Part shown: in pieces, positions 1-12,017 of the stretch | Layout: each line of letters begins with the position of its first letter | Position numbering within the stretch: position 1 is the first letter of the stretch | The notes under the pieces: generated by a model | Told to the model about the DNA's origin: nothing | The model's database searches: none | Seen by the model: the letters and a program-made list of their open reading frames with translations, nothing else | NCBI GenBank assembly: GCA_010909165.1 | Contig: VJWM01000025.1 | Location: forward strand, 1,984,001-2,048,000 | Reading direction: 5' to 3' | From: Anthoceros angustus | Taxonomy: Eukaryota > Streptophyta > Anthocerotopsida > Anthocerotales > Anthocerotaceae | Length of the DNA: 64,000 nt | Made by a program: the position numbers and the translations under genes

Positions 1-1111
1 GCACTGCTGGAGGCTGGGCCAGTGGGCTGTTGTGAGTTTGAAGACGCGGCGAAGGGACGTGAAGGGCAAAAGACAAGATGTTAAGAGGTGAGCATCTCAA
101 GATGTGAAAGCGCGTGGTGCAGCGGGTAGTTTGGGCGGCTAGTCCTCGCAGCGATGTTGGTCAGCACATTATGAATCCACCCAAGGGCTGAGGGCCCACT
201 CTGGACCCTATAAGGCTGCAGACTGTGGCGTGTAGTGAGAATTAGCATGATAAATTTTGGGATTGGGCTCGCTTGTCTCCCATCCAAGCAACCGACGCAC
301 AGGCCAGGGCCCACGACAAATATTCCACCCAAGTGCCTCAAGACAAGTTTACAACAATTCCTCTGCTGCTCGTCAATTTCAAGAGGAGCGCGGCACTAGG
401 AGGCTGCCACTCGGCGTGCATTTTTCCAACACCTGGGTCCACCATTGCCTCACCAGGATACTCTATGTTGCCGCTTTGACCCCCTCGACTGACAGTTTTG
501 AAATCGGGGAACAGTCTCCACAACCAAACAATTGCGAATGCGGACCTTGAAGACTGCTGCATTTCCTTGTCTCTTCCCTGTGTGACTGACATGATCAATC
601 CACGTCCAGACTCGGATATAGTCTAGCACCAAGTAAGAACCCATGAGACGTTGCACCAACGACAACCTTCTGGATATAGAAAGGGTAGAGAACTGCTCAC
701 CCATTGAAGATATGTACATGGCCCTACGCTATCCTGGAGATGAAGGCAACGAGGTCAAACTACTTCGAAGACAAACGGCAAGTGAAAACCGGCCTTGTCT
801 AGAGCCTTTCTACAAACAGGAACAACTGAGACGTGTGGATCATCTCAAGCCCGTAAAACCCCCGAGGACCCTTCCTCCTCACAGGAGAAACCGCCATGGC
901 CAGCAGCATCTACCTTCGTCTTGTGGGATAAGCAACCCCAAGATCCCCCTGCTACGCATCAGATTCACCAGGGCATATCCATGAACGTGACGTATCCATT
1001 GGACTGGTCTGCACAATCGGAAACAGCTCCGAAGCTGTGGGTCAGCGCAGCAAGAGGGAGGGGTTTCATGCAGAGATGCCCACCAGAAACACCAGAAACA
1101 AGCAAGTAAAG

Positions 1112-1198
1112 TTGGTGACAACGGGAGAGAGCACGCGCGTACGCTCTCATGCTCCTTACACAAGAGCATTCGGACGTGCTCTCTCTCGTCGTCACCCA
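1112..1198. mobile_element. Small fold-back (MITE-like) element, copy 1
   Basis: The first 24 or so bases (TTGGTGACAACGGGAGAGAG and on) are the inverted complement of the last ones, with only a few mismatches. This gives a hairpin of about 87 bases. A second copy about 1.1 kb away shares both arms, so this is a repeated element and not a chance palindrome. No target-site duplication is clear. Confidence 0.6.
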
Positions 1199-2221
1199 CC
1201 TTTTTGCTGAGCAAACATGGCACAAAGCAACAAAGTCCGATCCAAAACGGCAAACCCCCAGCAGGATATGATCCACCACCCGATTCTCTCTCAGCAGACC
1301 TGCGCAAGCAACAGTGTGTTGAAGGTTAGAAGCCTGCAGGTAAACAAGTTCGCAGAAGAGTGAACAACACACAAAAGAACGAAGAAGGCAAACGAGGAGG
1401 TGAACAGCAACAAGCTCATTCGGTCCCACATTCCCCTGATTAACACAAATTGACAAGAACAAGGCAAGAGAATATATGCAATTGCAGATCTGGCTTGCCA
1501 CTAGTTGACTTCCAAGTGAGAGAACGGAGTGAGCAAGGAAGCGCTACTACACCATCTCCACATAGTCATGAGATTCCTACAACCTTTGCCAGCTAGGAAA
1601 AACAGTAGAGGTGCACAGTGAGGACTACATGCTTCGTTGCAAAGGTGAGTAATGTGGGTGAGGTGTATTCATAGATTAACGAGCATTCCAAGCTTTCCTA
1701 CAAGCCTGCGGTACAACCTAGCACTGAGGTAACTCTGGCCTATACCCTCTTCTGAGGCTTTACTTAAGGGCAAAAGTATGCGGCAAGCAGCGCACAACTG
1801 TATGCGGTGCTGCAGAAAGGCGATACAGCCCAAAAGGTATGGTATCACTGCCAATGTGTGGTGACAAGCACAGACGGGCTAACCAGTTAGCCCTCTCCAC
1901 AGTTGGTATGGGCACGGCTGCGGCCGCGTGCAGGACAGGCTCCCAGATAAAAGTCATGGTCAGTGGCCACAGTGAGTCAGCCTTCCAAAGCACTAGCTAG
2001 CCCTCAAATCAAGAAAACCAATGATGTCTCTCGCTTCAGACGACATCAAAGTGGGCAGACGGGAGGACCCTCCGGTATGCGCACAACCCAGACAAACCCA
2101 TCGATCCACAACCAGGGCCAGACGCAGTCTGTGTCCGTGATACAAAAAAAAAAAACCCGCATGCACGCACAAGGACACTCAGATCCAAAGATACAGTGTG
2201 TATACGCAAAGGAAATAAAAG

Positions 2222-2307
2222 CTGGTGACAACGGGAGGGAGCACGCACGCCCACACTCATGCACGTTCATAAGTGTCTTCGAGCGTGCTCTCTCTCGTTG
2301 TCACCCA
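2222..2307. mobile_element. Small fold-back (MITE-like) element, copy 2
   Basis: Same orientation and nearly the same length as the copy at 1112. Both arms match (TGGTGACAACGGGAGGGAGC at the left; TCTCTCGTTGTCACCCA at the right), while the loop differs. Terminal inverted repeats with a short non-coding middle are typical of miniature inverted-repeat elements. Confidence 0.6.
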
Positions 2308-5300
2308 CTGCAAGGTGTGCGTGCGGCTACCAACCTTTGATTTCACTCGTTCTTCCTTCCTCCCTTCGTTCCTCGCTCGCTCGCTCCTCCTCGACACCTC
2401 CAGCGTATTGCACAAGCAGAGCCGCTGCGCCCCTCGGTCTCGCCGTCGGCCTCGCCGACGCGCGCACAAACCTGCACCAGGAGCAGCCACCCACAACCCA
2501 GTCACGAAGAAGCTCGGGAACAGAAAGCACGAGTGCGCAATTCAGGAGCTCGGACACAGATCTTATCAGCAAACAATGAGCGCACAAGCCGGCAGGCAAC
2601 GGCGTACGCAGACCGGAACTTCCACACCCACAACAGAGAATGAGCACCAGATCTACCAAAGAGGCAGATCCCTGCATGCCCAGATGCACCACTGAGATCC
2701 TACATTTCAGCATCCCAAAGTCGCAAGGCGGGAGAAGGAAAGGCGGAAACATCGATACAGCCAACACAACGGCAGAGGCAACTCGGCAGAGAAGCTGGGG
2801 AAGCAAAGGAAGCAAAGGAAGCAGAGGAAGCAGAAACGCAGAGGAGGCCGGCAGCAGCACCTCCCTGTGTATACCTCGGGCGCCGGCGGTGATAGCGGGA
2901 GCTGCCGCAATTCCCGCAATCCACAACCCGGCGTGCATTACGCAGCAATTGCATTCTTGGCAAGCAAGAGGAAGAAGGTGCAGAGGCGGCGGCGACATTC
3001 TTGGAGTTACCAAGGCGGGACAGGACGGGAAGACGGCAGCAGCGGGCACGAATCTTGGCAATCCAAGAAGCAGTGAATCCCAGATCCAGGCCCCTCGAGC
3101 GTAACGGCGAGCTCCCTCCTCCGCCCTGTTGTCACCTTCTCCCCTTCTCCCCTTCTCCCCTTCTACCTCTACACTCTTCCTCTCCTCTACGAATGGGGAA
3201 ATGGGCAGCGGGAAGTTGGGCGAGCTCGAGAACGGAGGAGGTGGGCGACTCCCAATGCCTCATGCCTTGCAACTGAAGACGGTGCGGCGGCTTAAAAAGG
3301 CGGGCAGGCTATGCGGCGCACGACATGGCCAAGGTCGTGGGCATGGTGCGCGGATCTGTGGGACCTCTCACCACTCACTCACTCACTCACTCACTCACTC
3401 CCTTCACTCCCTTCACTCCCCCACACAGTCACCCAGCTCCTTCCCCGTCCCCAGGCGTGGGCCAGCCAGCGTTGGCTGGAGGAGAGCGGAGAGCAGAGAG
3501 CAGAGCGCGCCGGGGCCGGGGCCGGGGCCGGGTCCGGGGCAGCCGCTGCCGCTCGCCCCGTCGAATGCCTCCAGTCGCAACACACACCCACATATCTACA
3601 CTCCAATCTCTCTCACATTCCTCCGCCCATCTCTTCTCTCGCCTTCCTTTCTGCCTTCTTCGGCCTTGCCGTCTGCCGCCTGCCTGCCTGCCTGCCTGCC
3701 TACCTGCCTGCCTGCCTGCCTGCATGCCTGCCTGCCTGCCTTCGCTGCCCTTCCGGCGTCCTCGAATCCGATCCACCTCGGCGGGCTGGCTGGCTGGCTG
3801 GCTGTCTTCTTGTTCCAACCCCCGGCCGTGCCCAGGAAACGGCCGTGTAAACGGGCGCCGTGCCCTTGCGTCCCGTCCCGTTCCCCGTTTCATCCCGTTT
3901 CATCCCGTTTCGTCCCGTCCCGTTCCGGCGCGCAGTTAGCGGCAGCAGGGCGGGCGGGCGGGCGAGCAGTAGCAGTGATGACGACGCCACACGCCAGTGG
4001 GCGGGCAGGCCAGTCAAGTATCCCGCCCATGATGCCTGATCATGCTATTTTACAGTTATGATGCCCCTTGAGGCGGGCCGCGCGCGGCCTTGGACGGACG
4101 TCCATGAGCTGCCGTCCCGTCCGTTTGTCCCGTCTGTCCGTTCCGCGGAATCCGATGATGAGGCCGGTGGCCGGTAGCAATCAAGATCCGGTCCATGACG
4201 ATGCATTCTTTCATTCATTCCGGCAGGGCAGCTGCCGCTGCTGCCCGCTGCCCGCTGCCCGCTGCCTGCTGCCCTACCCGGCACCGGCACCGGGTAAAGC
4301 TGCCGCAGCGGTTTGCTGTAGCAGCGGCAGCCCTCACCGCTGGACTGATGACCCAGGACCACGTACTCTCTCTGTCTCTCTGTCTCTCTGTCTGTCTGTC
4401 TATCTCCTTTCTTTGAGGTGTGGCCTGTTTCATGAATGACACGCCGCACACGCTTTCAACGGCTCTTCTTCTTTTCCTTGTCCACACCTCCAACGCCTAC
4501 TTGCTGTATGACATGTCTTTAGCCCTGACCTGAGCTCCCAGCCCCAGGCCCCAGGCCCCAGGCCCCAGCCCCAGCCCCAGCCCCAGCCTGCTGCCAACGA
4601 AGAAGAAGGCGTGTTGGTGAATGAAAGGAAAGCTTGCAGTTGCACCTTAGCTTGGTTTGCGTGTAAAAGGGGATTTGGCCTGATGCCTGATGCCTGATGT
4701 CACCCACCACCACCCAAGTCAACATGTGCACCTCTCTCTCTTTGTCTTGCCCTTTGCCTGCCACCGCCATTAAAATAATTGCACTTGTGCTCATATAATA
4801 ATCACAGAAAATACGATGCTCCCCTCTTAAAAAGTGCACTACCGCCACCCTCTTCCTATCCCCCACCCTCCTACGCCCGTTGGCACGATGCCCATGCCTT
4901 CTCATTCCCCCTAGCTCATTCCCCCTAGCTCATTCCAAATTCTCTTTTCCTCTTTCTATGTGACATTCCACATTCTTAACTTTATTCCCTTCCTTCCCTC
5001 CTAACGCATTATAGGTGTCAACTATTAGGAAGAGAGTGGACACTAAAATCTACAAGCTAGCCTGAGGAACTTTGACAAGAAATGAGAAACATGAAATAAA
5101 GGAGATGTAGAAGGCTTAGAGAGGACAAGGAAGATGGAAGAAATGCCAAATGCACCAAAACATGAATGAAAAGGAAGTAAGAAAGGAAAACGGAGAGAGA
5201 ATAACCCACTCATCCACCCAAAGTACACTCACTAAGGAAACTTACTTGCGGTATGGATCCGTTAATTTCTTGTTGCAGGCATCTAATATTGCAACGTTGC

Positions 5301-5351
5301 ACTAACGTCCACATGACGAGAATATATGCAATTCCACCGACATCCACCCGA

Positions 5352-5550
5352 AGAGAATAATCGTTCCAAGTACCGTAACGTTGCAGAGCATCTCACCAAC
5401 GTTCACTTGAAGAGAATGATTGTTCCAAGTATTATAACGTTGCGTAGCAACTCACCGGTTCCAACGTCTCCAGCGTCCACCCCAAGAGAATGATTGTTCC
5501 AAGTATTGTAACGTTGCGCACCAACTCAACGGTTTCAACGTCTGCAGGGA
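5352..5550. repeat. Irregular tandem repeat, three units
   Basis: The phrase AGAGAAT(A/G)AT(C/T)GTTCCAAGTA, followed by a TAACGTTGC motif and CAACTCACC, begins at 5352, 5411 and 5485, giving unit spacings of 59 and 74 bases. It directly precedes the 99-base array. No gene is associated. Confidence 0.7.
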
Positions 5551-5580
5551 AGCCACTTCCATTTAAAGAAAAAAATCAAT

Positions 5581-6130
5581 GCTTGCAACGATTTTCATTT
5601 ATGTACGTGGAAAAGTTATTATCCAGTACTCTGCCGTTGTAACCACGTTCCCTAGTACTCTCAACCACTTCTACTTAATGCTTGCAACAATTTTCATATA
5701 TGTACGTGGAAAAGTTATTATCCAGTACTCTGCCATTGTAACCACGTTCCCTATTACTCTCAACCACTTCTACTTAACGCTTGCAACGATTTTCATTTAT
5801 GTACGTGGGAAAGTTATTATCTGGTACTCTACCATAGTAACCACGTTCCCTAGTACTCTCAACCACTTCTACTTAATGCTTGAAACGATTTTCATTTATG
5901 TACGTGGGAAAGTTATTATCCAGTACTCTGCCATTGTTACCACGTTCCCTAGTACTCTCAACCACTTCTACTACCACACAAAAGTTATTGTGGAATACTC
6001 TACCATTGTAACCACATTCTCCAATACTCTCAACCACTACTACGTCAATGGTAAAGCTGTTCCCAAGTACTCTGCATTGTTTAACCACTTGAAGAAAATT
6101 TGTTTCCATGTACTTTGCAACCACACCTAC
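5581..6130. repeat. 99-base minisatellite (4 units) with degenerate tail
   Basis: Units begin at 5581, 5680, 5779 and 5878, exactly 99 bases apart, each starting GCTTG(C/A)AACGATTTTCAT. From about 5970 the array continues as shorter, more diverged half-units carrying CTCAACCACT. Because 99 is a multiple of three, one forward frame stays open from 5579 to 6142 and would give a 33-residue repeat, but there is no supporting start context or known domain. I treat it as non-coding satellite. Confidence 0.8.
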
Positions 6131-6302
6131 TTAAGAGAGTAAAAAAAAGCACTGATTTATGTTGTAGGTACTTTTAGTAACTTTCATTCATGACTTCATG
6201 TCTTCCCAACTACGACGCTACACCTAAGTGATAATGCGGGAATTATGTGTACCGACTCAGTAAAAAACTTCTTTAAGGAAATTTTCAATCCACTTAAAGG
6301 AA

Positions 6303-7250
6303 ATCCTTTACCTATATTTAATATAAAAATAGGATTATTTTTAATTATATAATAAATTATTTTATTCTGATGTATATTTATCTTAAATTAAATATTTAGC
6401 ATATAAATAAAATACTATATATATATTATGAATATAATACCGAAATAATAATTGATATTTATAGAATGCGCGTGGGAGGGACGTTGGGTGTGTAGGTGTA
6501 TGTAATTAGACAGATCCGGCGGAAGCGAACGGGCATGGGCAGCCAAAGCCAATAATTGAGGGTTGAGGCGGGGCCGGTTCCGGTTGGCCCGTCAGAAGAG
6601 AGGCCAGCGGGCGGAGGCGCGGCCCATGCCACATTGCTACCCCGTCACATCGCGTCACGCTGCATTACCGGCCCGTCACGGGCGCACCCACTGCATTGCC
6701 TGGACCTGGACTGCATCACCACCTGCTACCCTTGGCCCACCCGTATCCCGTATTCCGTCTCTCCATTCTCCCGTCCTGCCGTCCTGCCGTCCTGCCGTCC
6801 TGCCGTCCTCCGTCCTCCGTCCTCCGTCCGTTCCCATCGTCCCATCCCACACCCTACCCACCCCGCTCATATCTGCATGCACACCACGCTAATCCCTCCT
6901 ATCTACAACAAGAGGACTAGTATCTTGGAATAAGAACCTCCTTCAGCTCTTCATCTCCAGAATATTATGTTCGCAAAAACTTAATATAAAATTATAATCA
7001 CATCCAAATTTATAATTTATTTTATAATTAAATATAAAATTATTATAATATTGAGCTAAATTAGTAGAATTATTATCCACTTAATTTTACTCGTTCTCTT
7101 CATATGTATCTCATGTATGGAATACCAATCTGGTCACGCGCCATCCACATTTTTTTAGGGTTGTGGACACAACGAAATAGGTTCGCCGGATACGGCGAAA
7201 CTATTTCGTCATGTCACGCATGACCACATCGGTCTTGACTGCGGCCCCAG
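6303..7250. other. AT-rich and low-complexity spacer
   Basis: Strongly AT-rich at 6310-6460 and 6970-7090, separated by a GC-rich stretch with a CCGTCCTG run near 6770-6830. I see no gene or element termini. Confidence 0.5.
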
Positions 7251-7595
7251 GTGTACCGATCTTGTCAAGTTGATGATGCACACAAACTTTTCACGATGAT
7301 ACATACAAACTTTTTTTCTCTCGAGTTTAGGGTTGCGTTGCGTCCTTTCATGGGCATTTCTTGTGCCCTTGCATCATGCATATGCTGGGCGGCGGATGTG
7401 TGCAGTTGCATTTGCGTTGCGCTTACCATTTGCATTTGCGTTTGCGCTGCACTCATTGTTTGTTTTTGCTGTGTGGCTGAGTGCGTTTGCCCTTCCATGC
7501 AAGGCTGCAGTATTTGGCACTGGCTACATACAAGGCTGCAACGTTTCCTGCCCCCTATGGGGGTGCAGTTTCACTTAGCACTAAGTACCCTGAAA

Positions 7596-7901
7596 CAAGC
7601 TTGTACCAGAAAGACCAACACAAGAAGGCCGCGTGTTAACATGTATGTGTGGTGATCAGAACCTTAAAACCCTAAACAACAAAAGATGTGCATGACACAA
7701 GCTTGTACCAGAAGGACCAACACAAGAAGGCCGCGTGTTAACATGTATGTGTGGTGATCGGAACCCTAAAACCCTAAACAACAAAACATGTGCATGACAC
7801 AAGCTTGTACCAGAAGGACCAACATAAGAAGGCCGCGTATTAACATGTATGTGTGGTGATCGGAACCCTAAAACCCTAAACAACAAAACATGTGCATGAC
7901 A
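7596..7901. repeat. 102-base tandem repeat, three units
   Basis: Units begin at 7596, 7698 and 7800 with CAAGCTTGTACCAGAA(A/G)GAC. Each ends with a short (CCCTAAA)-like phrase, but this is part of the unit and not a telomere array. The copies differ by only a few bases, so the expansion is recent or homogenised. Confidence 0.8.
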
Positions 7902-9000
7902 CAATGGGACCACCAGGCGAAAACTAAAACTGAGTCATACAAAGTTTTTGCCCATACTCATGCATGGATCATTAACCGTTATATTTTCATTAAATAATAA
8001 ACCCTATAGTTATTAGATTTGATTCAATTTTTGAATTTAGGTTTTCAGATGTGATTATGATGTCTAATAATGCACCAGATATGATTGCCAAGGATATCCT
8101 ACTTGCTAGAGGAACCATATTAATAAGGTTGTGTGTGGTGAATTCATATGAATCTTTGAGAATAAACATATTCTTGGTTCCACAAGAGACCCCACACACA
8201 TATTTATGGTGCTACTTTTTGATGGAAGCATACTAGATCCCATTTGTCATGTCTCCATTTTTAATTCCAAGTTCAGGTGTTCTATAATTAATGACAGATA
8301 GAGTTCTTCTTTTTAAGATTCAGCACATGTAAAACAAGTTGTTCAGACACAAAGCTATGATGGAATGGTACCAGCAAGTACTGTTCTTATAGGGGCACAC
8401 ATTTAATGTGACTACAATATGAAGGCTCATGTAAAAAATGGTACCTAGTTATAATTTATAGAAACTTAGCCTAGTTATATGCAAGCTAATTGTATACATT
8501 ATAGATATGTACCAATAGAGACATTGAATGAGAGTAGGTACTTGGTTCACCTGTGCCCGGGGGACTCTGAATCAAATCAAAGCATGTCCTTGAGACTAAA
8601 TAATCAGCTTATGATCCGCGGTACCAAAGGCCAAGGCAGGTGCATAAAAAGGGCCTCCGAGGTACATACATTCGCATGCGCTGATGAGATGACACCCGTA
8701 GCTGGGCTCTGCTTTTTCCCATGTGTACTGTACATAGCTGCAGGAAACCAAATGCTGGAGTACGGGACTGATGTACGGTGTCCATTTTAGGGCAAAGTGG
8801 ACCCGTGCGCGCACAGGCCAGCAGCCGTTTAAACCTGTCCCCAGGCTTTGCTTCAGTTATGGCACAGCCTTGAATCCAGGTAAGTACGCTTTCTGGGACT
8901 GCGGTAAAAGGAGGCTCCCAAGTACATGGAATGCGCTACGGTACAGTACTTGCTCGGGTCACCTACCCGCTACCTGGGACAGTTAGGTGACCAGCTACGG
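7902..9000. other. Intergenic, nothing recognised
   Basis: Neither strand shows a convincing coding frame, RNA gene or repeat boundary. Confidence 0.5.
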
Positions 9001-9009
9001 TTAGGGTTT
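9001..9009 (+). promoter_or_regulatory. telo-box-like motif upstream of RRP46
   Basis: TTAGGGTTT lies 102 bases before the RRP46 start codon. AGGGTTT (telo-box) motifs are a known promoter feature of plant ribosome-biogenesis and translation genes, which suits an exosome gene. The NOL11-like gene in this window has one as well (49099). Confidence 0.5.
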
Positions 9010-9110
9010 CACCGCGGCAGGGGTTCGGCGTCGCTGGCGGCAGTCTCGAATTCGGAGCTGGACCTGAGCGCGCGGGGTGGATGCAGCTGTAGCCTCTGTA
9101 ACTCTAGGGG

Positions 9111-10797
9111 ATGGCCCAGGACGGTGCGTTTGTGAGGTTGGATGAGCGCTCTGCGAACCAACTGCGGCCTGTAGTCTGTACCAGGGGATTTCTCAACCGT
9201 GCCGACGGCTCCGCGCGCTGGTCGAATGGTAAGCTGTTATCTATTTCTGCCGTGCTGTGCCGTCTGATTTGGTCTGGACTGGTCTCGTCTGTTTGATCGG
9301 ATCTGATCTGGTCATGTTCCCTTTTTTTTTCTGGATGTGCTCTCACGTTTTGGAATGCAGACAATACGATTGTGGTTGCTGCCGTCTACGGGCCAAAATC
9401 GGTCGCTGGCAGAAAGGAGAATCCAGAAAGAGCAACCCTTGAAGTGATTTGGAAGCCAAAAAGTGGACTTGCTGGTGAGTTTGTACTTTTTTAATTGTGT
9501 GCAATCACGTTCTATCAGGTTATTGTCCGATTTGTGAGTCTCTAAGGAAGACTTTGAGCTGTAGGAAATCCTGAGAAGGAGATGGAGCACGTTGTAAGAA
9601 GGACGTTTGAAAGTTTGCTTCTGTCGGCATTGTTTCCAAACACTGGGATCTCACTCATCCTACAGGTGACAAGCACTGGTTTTGTAGGAGGCTAACTGCG
9701 GGTAGACTGTTGGTTCATCTGCCCCGTCGTGTCTGCACTTCTGTGCCTGTTTGAAGTGTCAGACACTCCGGTTCTGACCCAGGGAATTGTCACTGGCATT
9801 TCAGGTGGTCAGCGACGATGGATCTGTATCCTGTAGTCAAATTTTGGTTGTCTTGAATGTAGGGTATCTAGTCAAATTTCGGTTGTCTTGAATTTAGGGT
9901 ATCTAGTGCAGATCGTAGAAACACCTTGACACGAGCCTGCCAGCTTCTTTCATGTGCAATGAACGCAGCGTGTGCAGCCTTTGTAGATGCGGGCATTCCT
10001 CTTAGGGGCTTGACTGGTAAGGGTGACTAGTGGCTCCTTCATTTATTTTTCTTGGCCCTGCACAAGGTACATCAAATTTGTGAGTGGGTTGGACTCAAGT
10101 TTGTTGAGTTTATCACTTGCAGACGCTGCCTTCTCACCCGTGCCACTCTCTCTATCCCTCAGCTGCTGTGACAGTTGCTGTGATTGCAAATGGGGAGACA
10201 TTGCTTGATCCAACAAAGCTGGAGGAGCAGGTAGCATCATCTTGCCCCTTTCTACCGAGGTGCTGCTTGGGCCACAATCTGCGGCTGACAAACACATGTG
10301 ATTCTCGTGACAGGAATCTCGTGCCCAAGTTTCTTTCGTGTTCCCAAGTCGCTCTGCGCTTTCGGTTCAAGGGCCCGATGATCCTGGTGAAGAGCCCCCG
10401 GAGCATGGAATTCTAACATCAGTTACTCGAGGCGCCATGTCCGGTAACGTTTTCCCTCGTATTCTTCACATTTTTACTGTCACAGCGGGATCGCATGTCA
10501 GAGGCCATGCAGAGTATTAGATTACACCAGTTAAAAAGTCGCGAATAGTAGGGGCTGATGGTATGCAGAATTTCGTAATGCAGTTGATGACTATCTAACT
10601 TGCTTGGAGAGAGGTCGAGCATCGAGTGCTAAGATATCTGAGTTCTGTCGCACCAGTCTCGAGCAGTGCCAGGTAATCTGTTTTCAAGTTGTGGAGGTCC
10701 CTCCTTTACATACCCTGCCCTGTAACGTTTGAAGTCCTTATTCATTGTTCAGCTGGTGGCAGTGCTCGTAGCAAGGATGTTGCGAAATCACCTATAA
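9111..10797 (+). CDS. RRP46: Exosome complex component RRP46 (RNase PH-like)
   Basis: Ring subunit of the RNA exosome, which trims and degrades RNA, including rRNA precursors, in nucleus and cytosol. Nine exons read through in frame: 9111-9228, 9361-9474, 9565-9665, 9805-9825, 9944-10016, 10163-10230, 10314-10443, 10569-10672 and 10753-10797, giving about 257 residues (family about 240). All introns are GT-AG. Matches to the family are NQLRPVVCTRGFLNRADGSA near the N-terminus, AAVYGPK, EVIWKPKSG, VVSDDGS, LLSCAMNAACAAFVDAGIP, LDPTKLEEQ and HGILTSVTRGAMS. Exon 4 is only 21 bases (VVSDDGS). The last exon is the least certain; reading past 10672 also gives a short tail. The ATG at 9111 follows a telo-box. 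Convergent with RRP7. Confidence 0.93.
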
Positions 10798-11055
10798 CCT
10801 GTTTCCTGGATGCAGCGAACCCTAGAAATTGGAACAGCCTGAGGCACTATTGTTTAACATGCTGCGGGAGCTAGTGTCTACCCGAAGGCCCAAGTCATTG
10901 TTTGACCCCTGTACACGGGCCCTTCTGGCCATTTTTTAGACGGTAATTCACTGGAAAATATTTTTGCCCCTTTTCTGCTCGATATAATGGATTTGAAAAT
11001 TCGGAAAAATACATCCACTGGTCAGCAACAGAAGCTCTTTCCAACGAGGTATCAC

Positions 11056-11131
11056 ATGCCTCGTTCATTGGCTCTGATGTCAAATGCCTCGTTCATTGGC
11101 TCTGATGTCAAATGCCTCGTTCATTCGCTCT
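11056..11131. repeat. 28-base tandem repeat
   Basis: ATGCCTCGTTCATTGGCTCT units begin at 11056, 11084 and 11112; the third is partial. Confidence 0.75.
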
Positions 11132-11449
11132 TCTGATGATCGGAACTTTCGGGACCATCGAACGAGGAGGTCGTTTCTTATGCCGGATTGCTTCAAAGGC
11201 CCAGGGATTCACATTGTGCACTACACGGAGAGCAACACGCACCCTCTACAATTTGAGCTCAAACCATGCAACTCCGATCAGAAAAAGTGCGGATGCAAGG
11301 CGTTCGGAACGCCACAGCCATTCACAAACAAAAGCAAAAACAAAATAAAGATGCGTCCTGAACTCGAGTTGAAAACGATCCTCCCAGGCTCCGTGACCCA
11401 ACATGACAAACCAGGCAGCTATGGCGGATCTTATGCATGCTTTTATAAT

Positions 11450-11476
11450 AATAATGACCCATTCCGGGTCATTATT
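11450..11476. repeat. Perfect 11-base inverted repeat
   Basis: AATAATGACCC and GGGTCATTATT flank a 5-base loop (ATTCC). It lies between two convergent genes. Whether it forms an RNA hairpin in a 3' UTR is unknown. Confidence 0.6.
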
Positions 11477-12017
11477 TTTTCCTTATTATCCATATATCGC
11501 TCCTGAGTGTGCGAAAGTTTACCAAGCTAGCCCTACTCTTCAAGACGAGGCCTCTGCTACCTCAAGCCCAGAAACCGGTGGGGAGAGCTTCTACATACCC
11601 ACAGCAACACATCATGTGCGTACATCGTTAACACGGTGAGGCTGAATTTGCAGTCAGGAAGTCGGGGCACAGTTAAGTGAAAACGTAGAGAGATTTCTAT
11701 TGCCTTTGAGTACCCTGCCTGGACACCACTTCTGTCAGGCTTCCCTTCCGTCCTCGCTTCTATACTCTCCTGGACATTGGGACGCCCGAGTAAAATCAGT
11801 TGAGGGCTTCACAACTCTGAAGGTCGTCAATGAGCTTTCCAAAATTGAATGTGGTTATGTGGAACTCTTGAAAGCAAAATATACATTCCCGGCAGTGTGA
11901 GCCACAGTGGGGAAATTCTCACCAGGTCCAGTTTCAGGTGCCGCCCTGAACCGGCTGGTGCAGTGCATTGCAGGCTCCGTTGTGTTTGAATGGTGCAAAC
12001 ATGGAGGGGATATGTGA

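Larger units (their letters stand above)
1..5330. other. Gene-poor region, no supported gene
   Basis: I find no coding region that resembles a known family on either strand. The long frames near 2327-4061 are produced by GC-rich, low-complexity DNA rather than by gene-like composition. Simple repeats include a CACT run at 3372-3400, a TGCC run at 3678-3740, a GGCT run near 3783-3803, TCTG/TCTC runs near 4370-4400 and CCCCAG runs near 4545-4590. Two copies of a small fold-back element are listed separately. The 3.1-4.6 kb part could be promoter or UTR sequence of a gene I cannot see. Confidence 0.6.
10798..12017. other. Spacer between RRP46 and RRP7
   Basis: Holds the two 3' ends. A frame at 11084-11506 is open, but its start is built from a short tandem repeat and it resembles no family I know. 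No other gene is visible. Confidence 0.5.

Noticed and set aside
2327-4061. Long overlapping frames on both strands, up to 310 codons
   Set aside because: They arise from GC-rich simple repeats (CACT, TGCC, CCTTCT). The predicted proteins are Pro/Leu/Cys-rich in all frames, with no family resemblance.
5579-6142. 187-codon open frame through a 33-residue repeat
   Set aside because: Explained by a 99-base satellite unit without stops; no start context, no known domain, and repeat units decay without regard to frame.
7660-7880. CCCTAAAACCCTAAAC as a telomere array
   Set aside because: Only two telomere-like units per 102-base repeat; not a contiguous TTTAGGG array.
5352-7901. CRISPR-like or other prokaryotic repeat arrays
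   Set aside because: Plant nuclear context; units are contiguous satellites without spacers.
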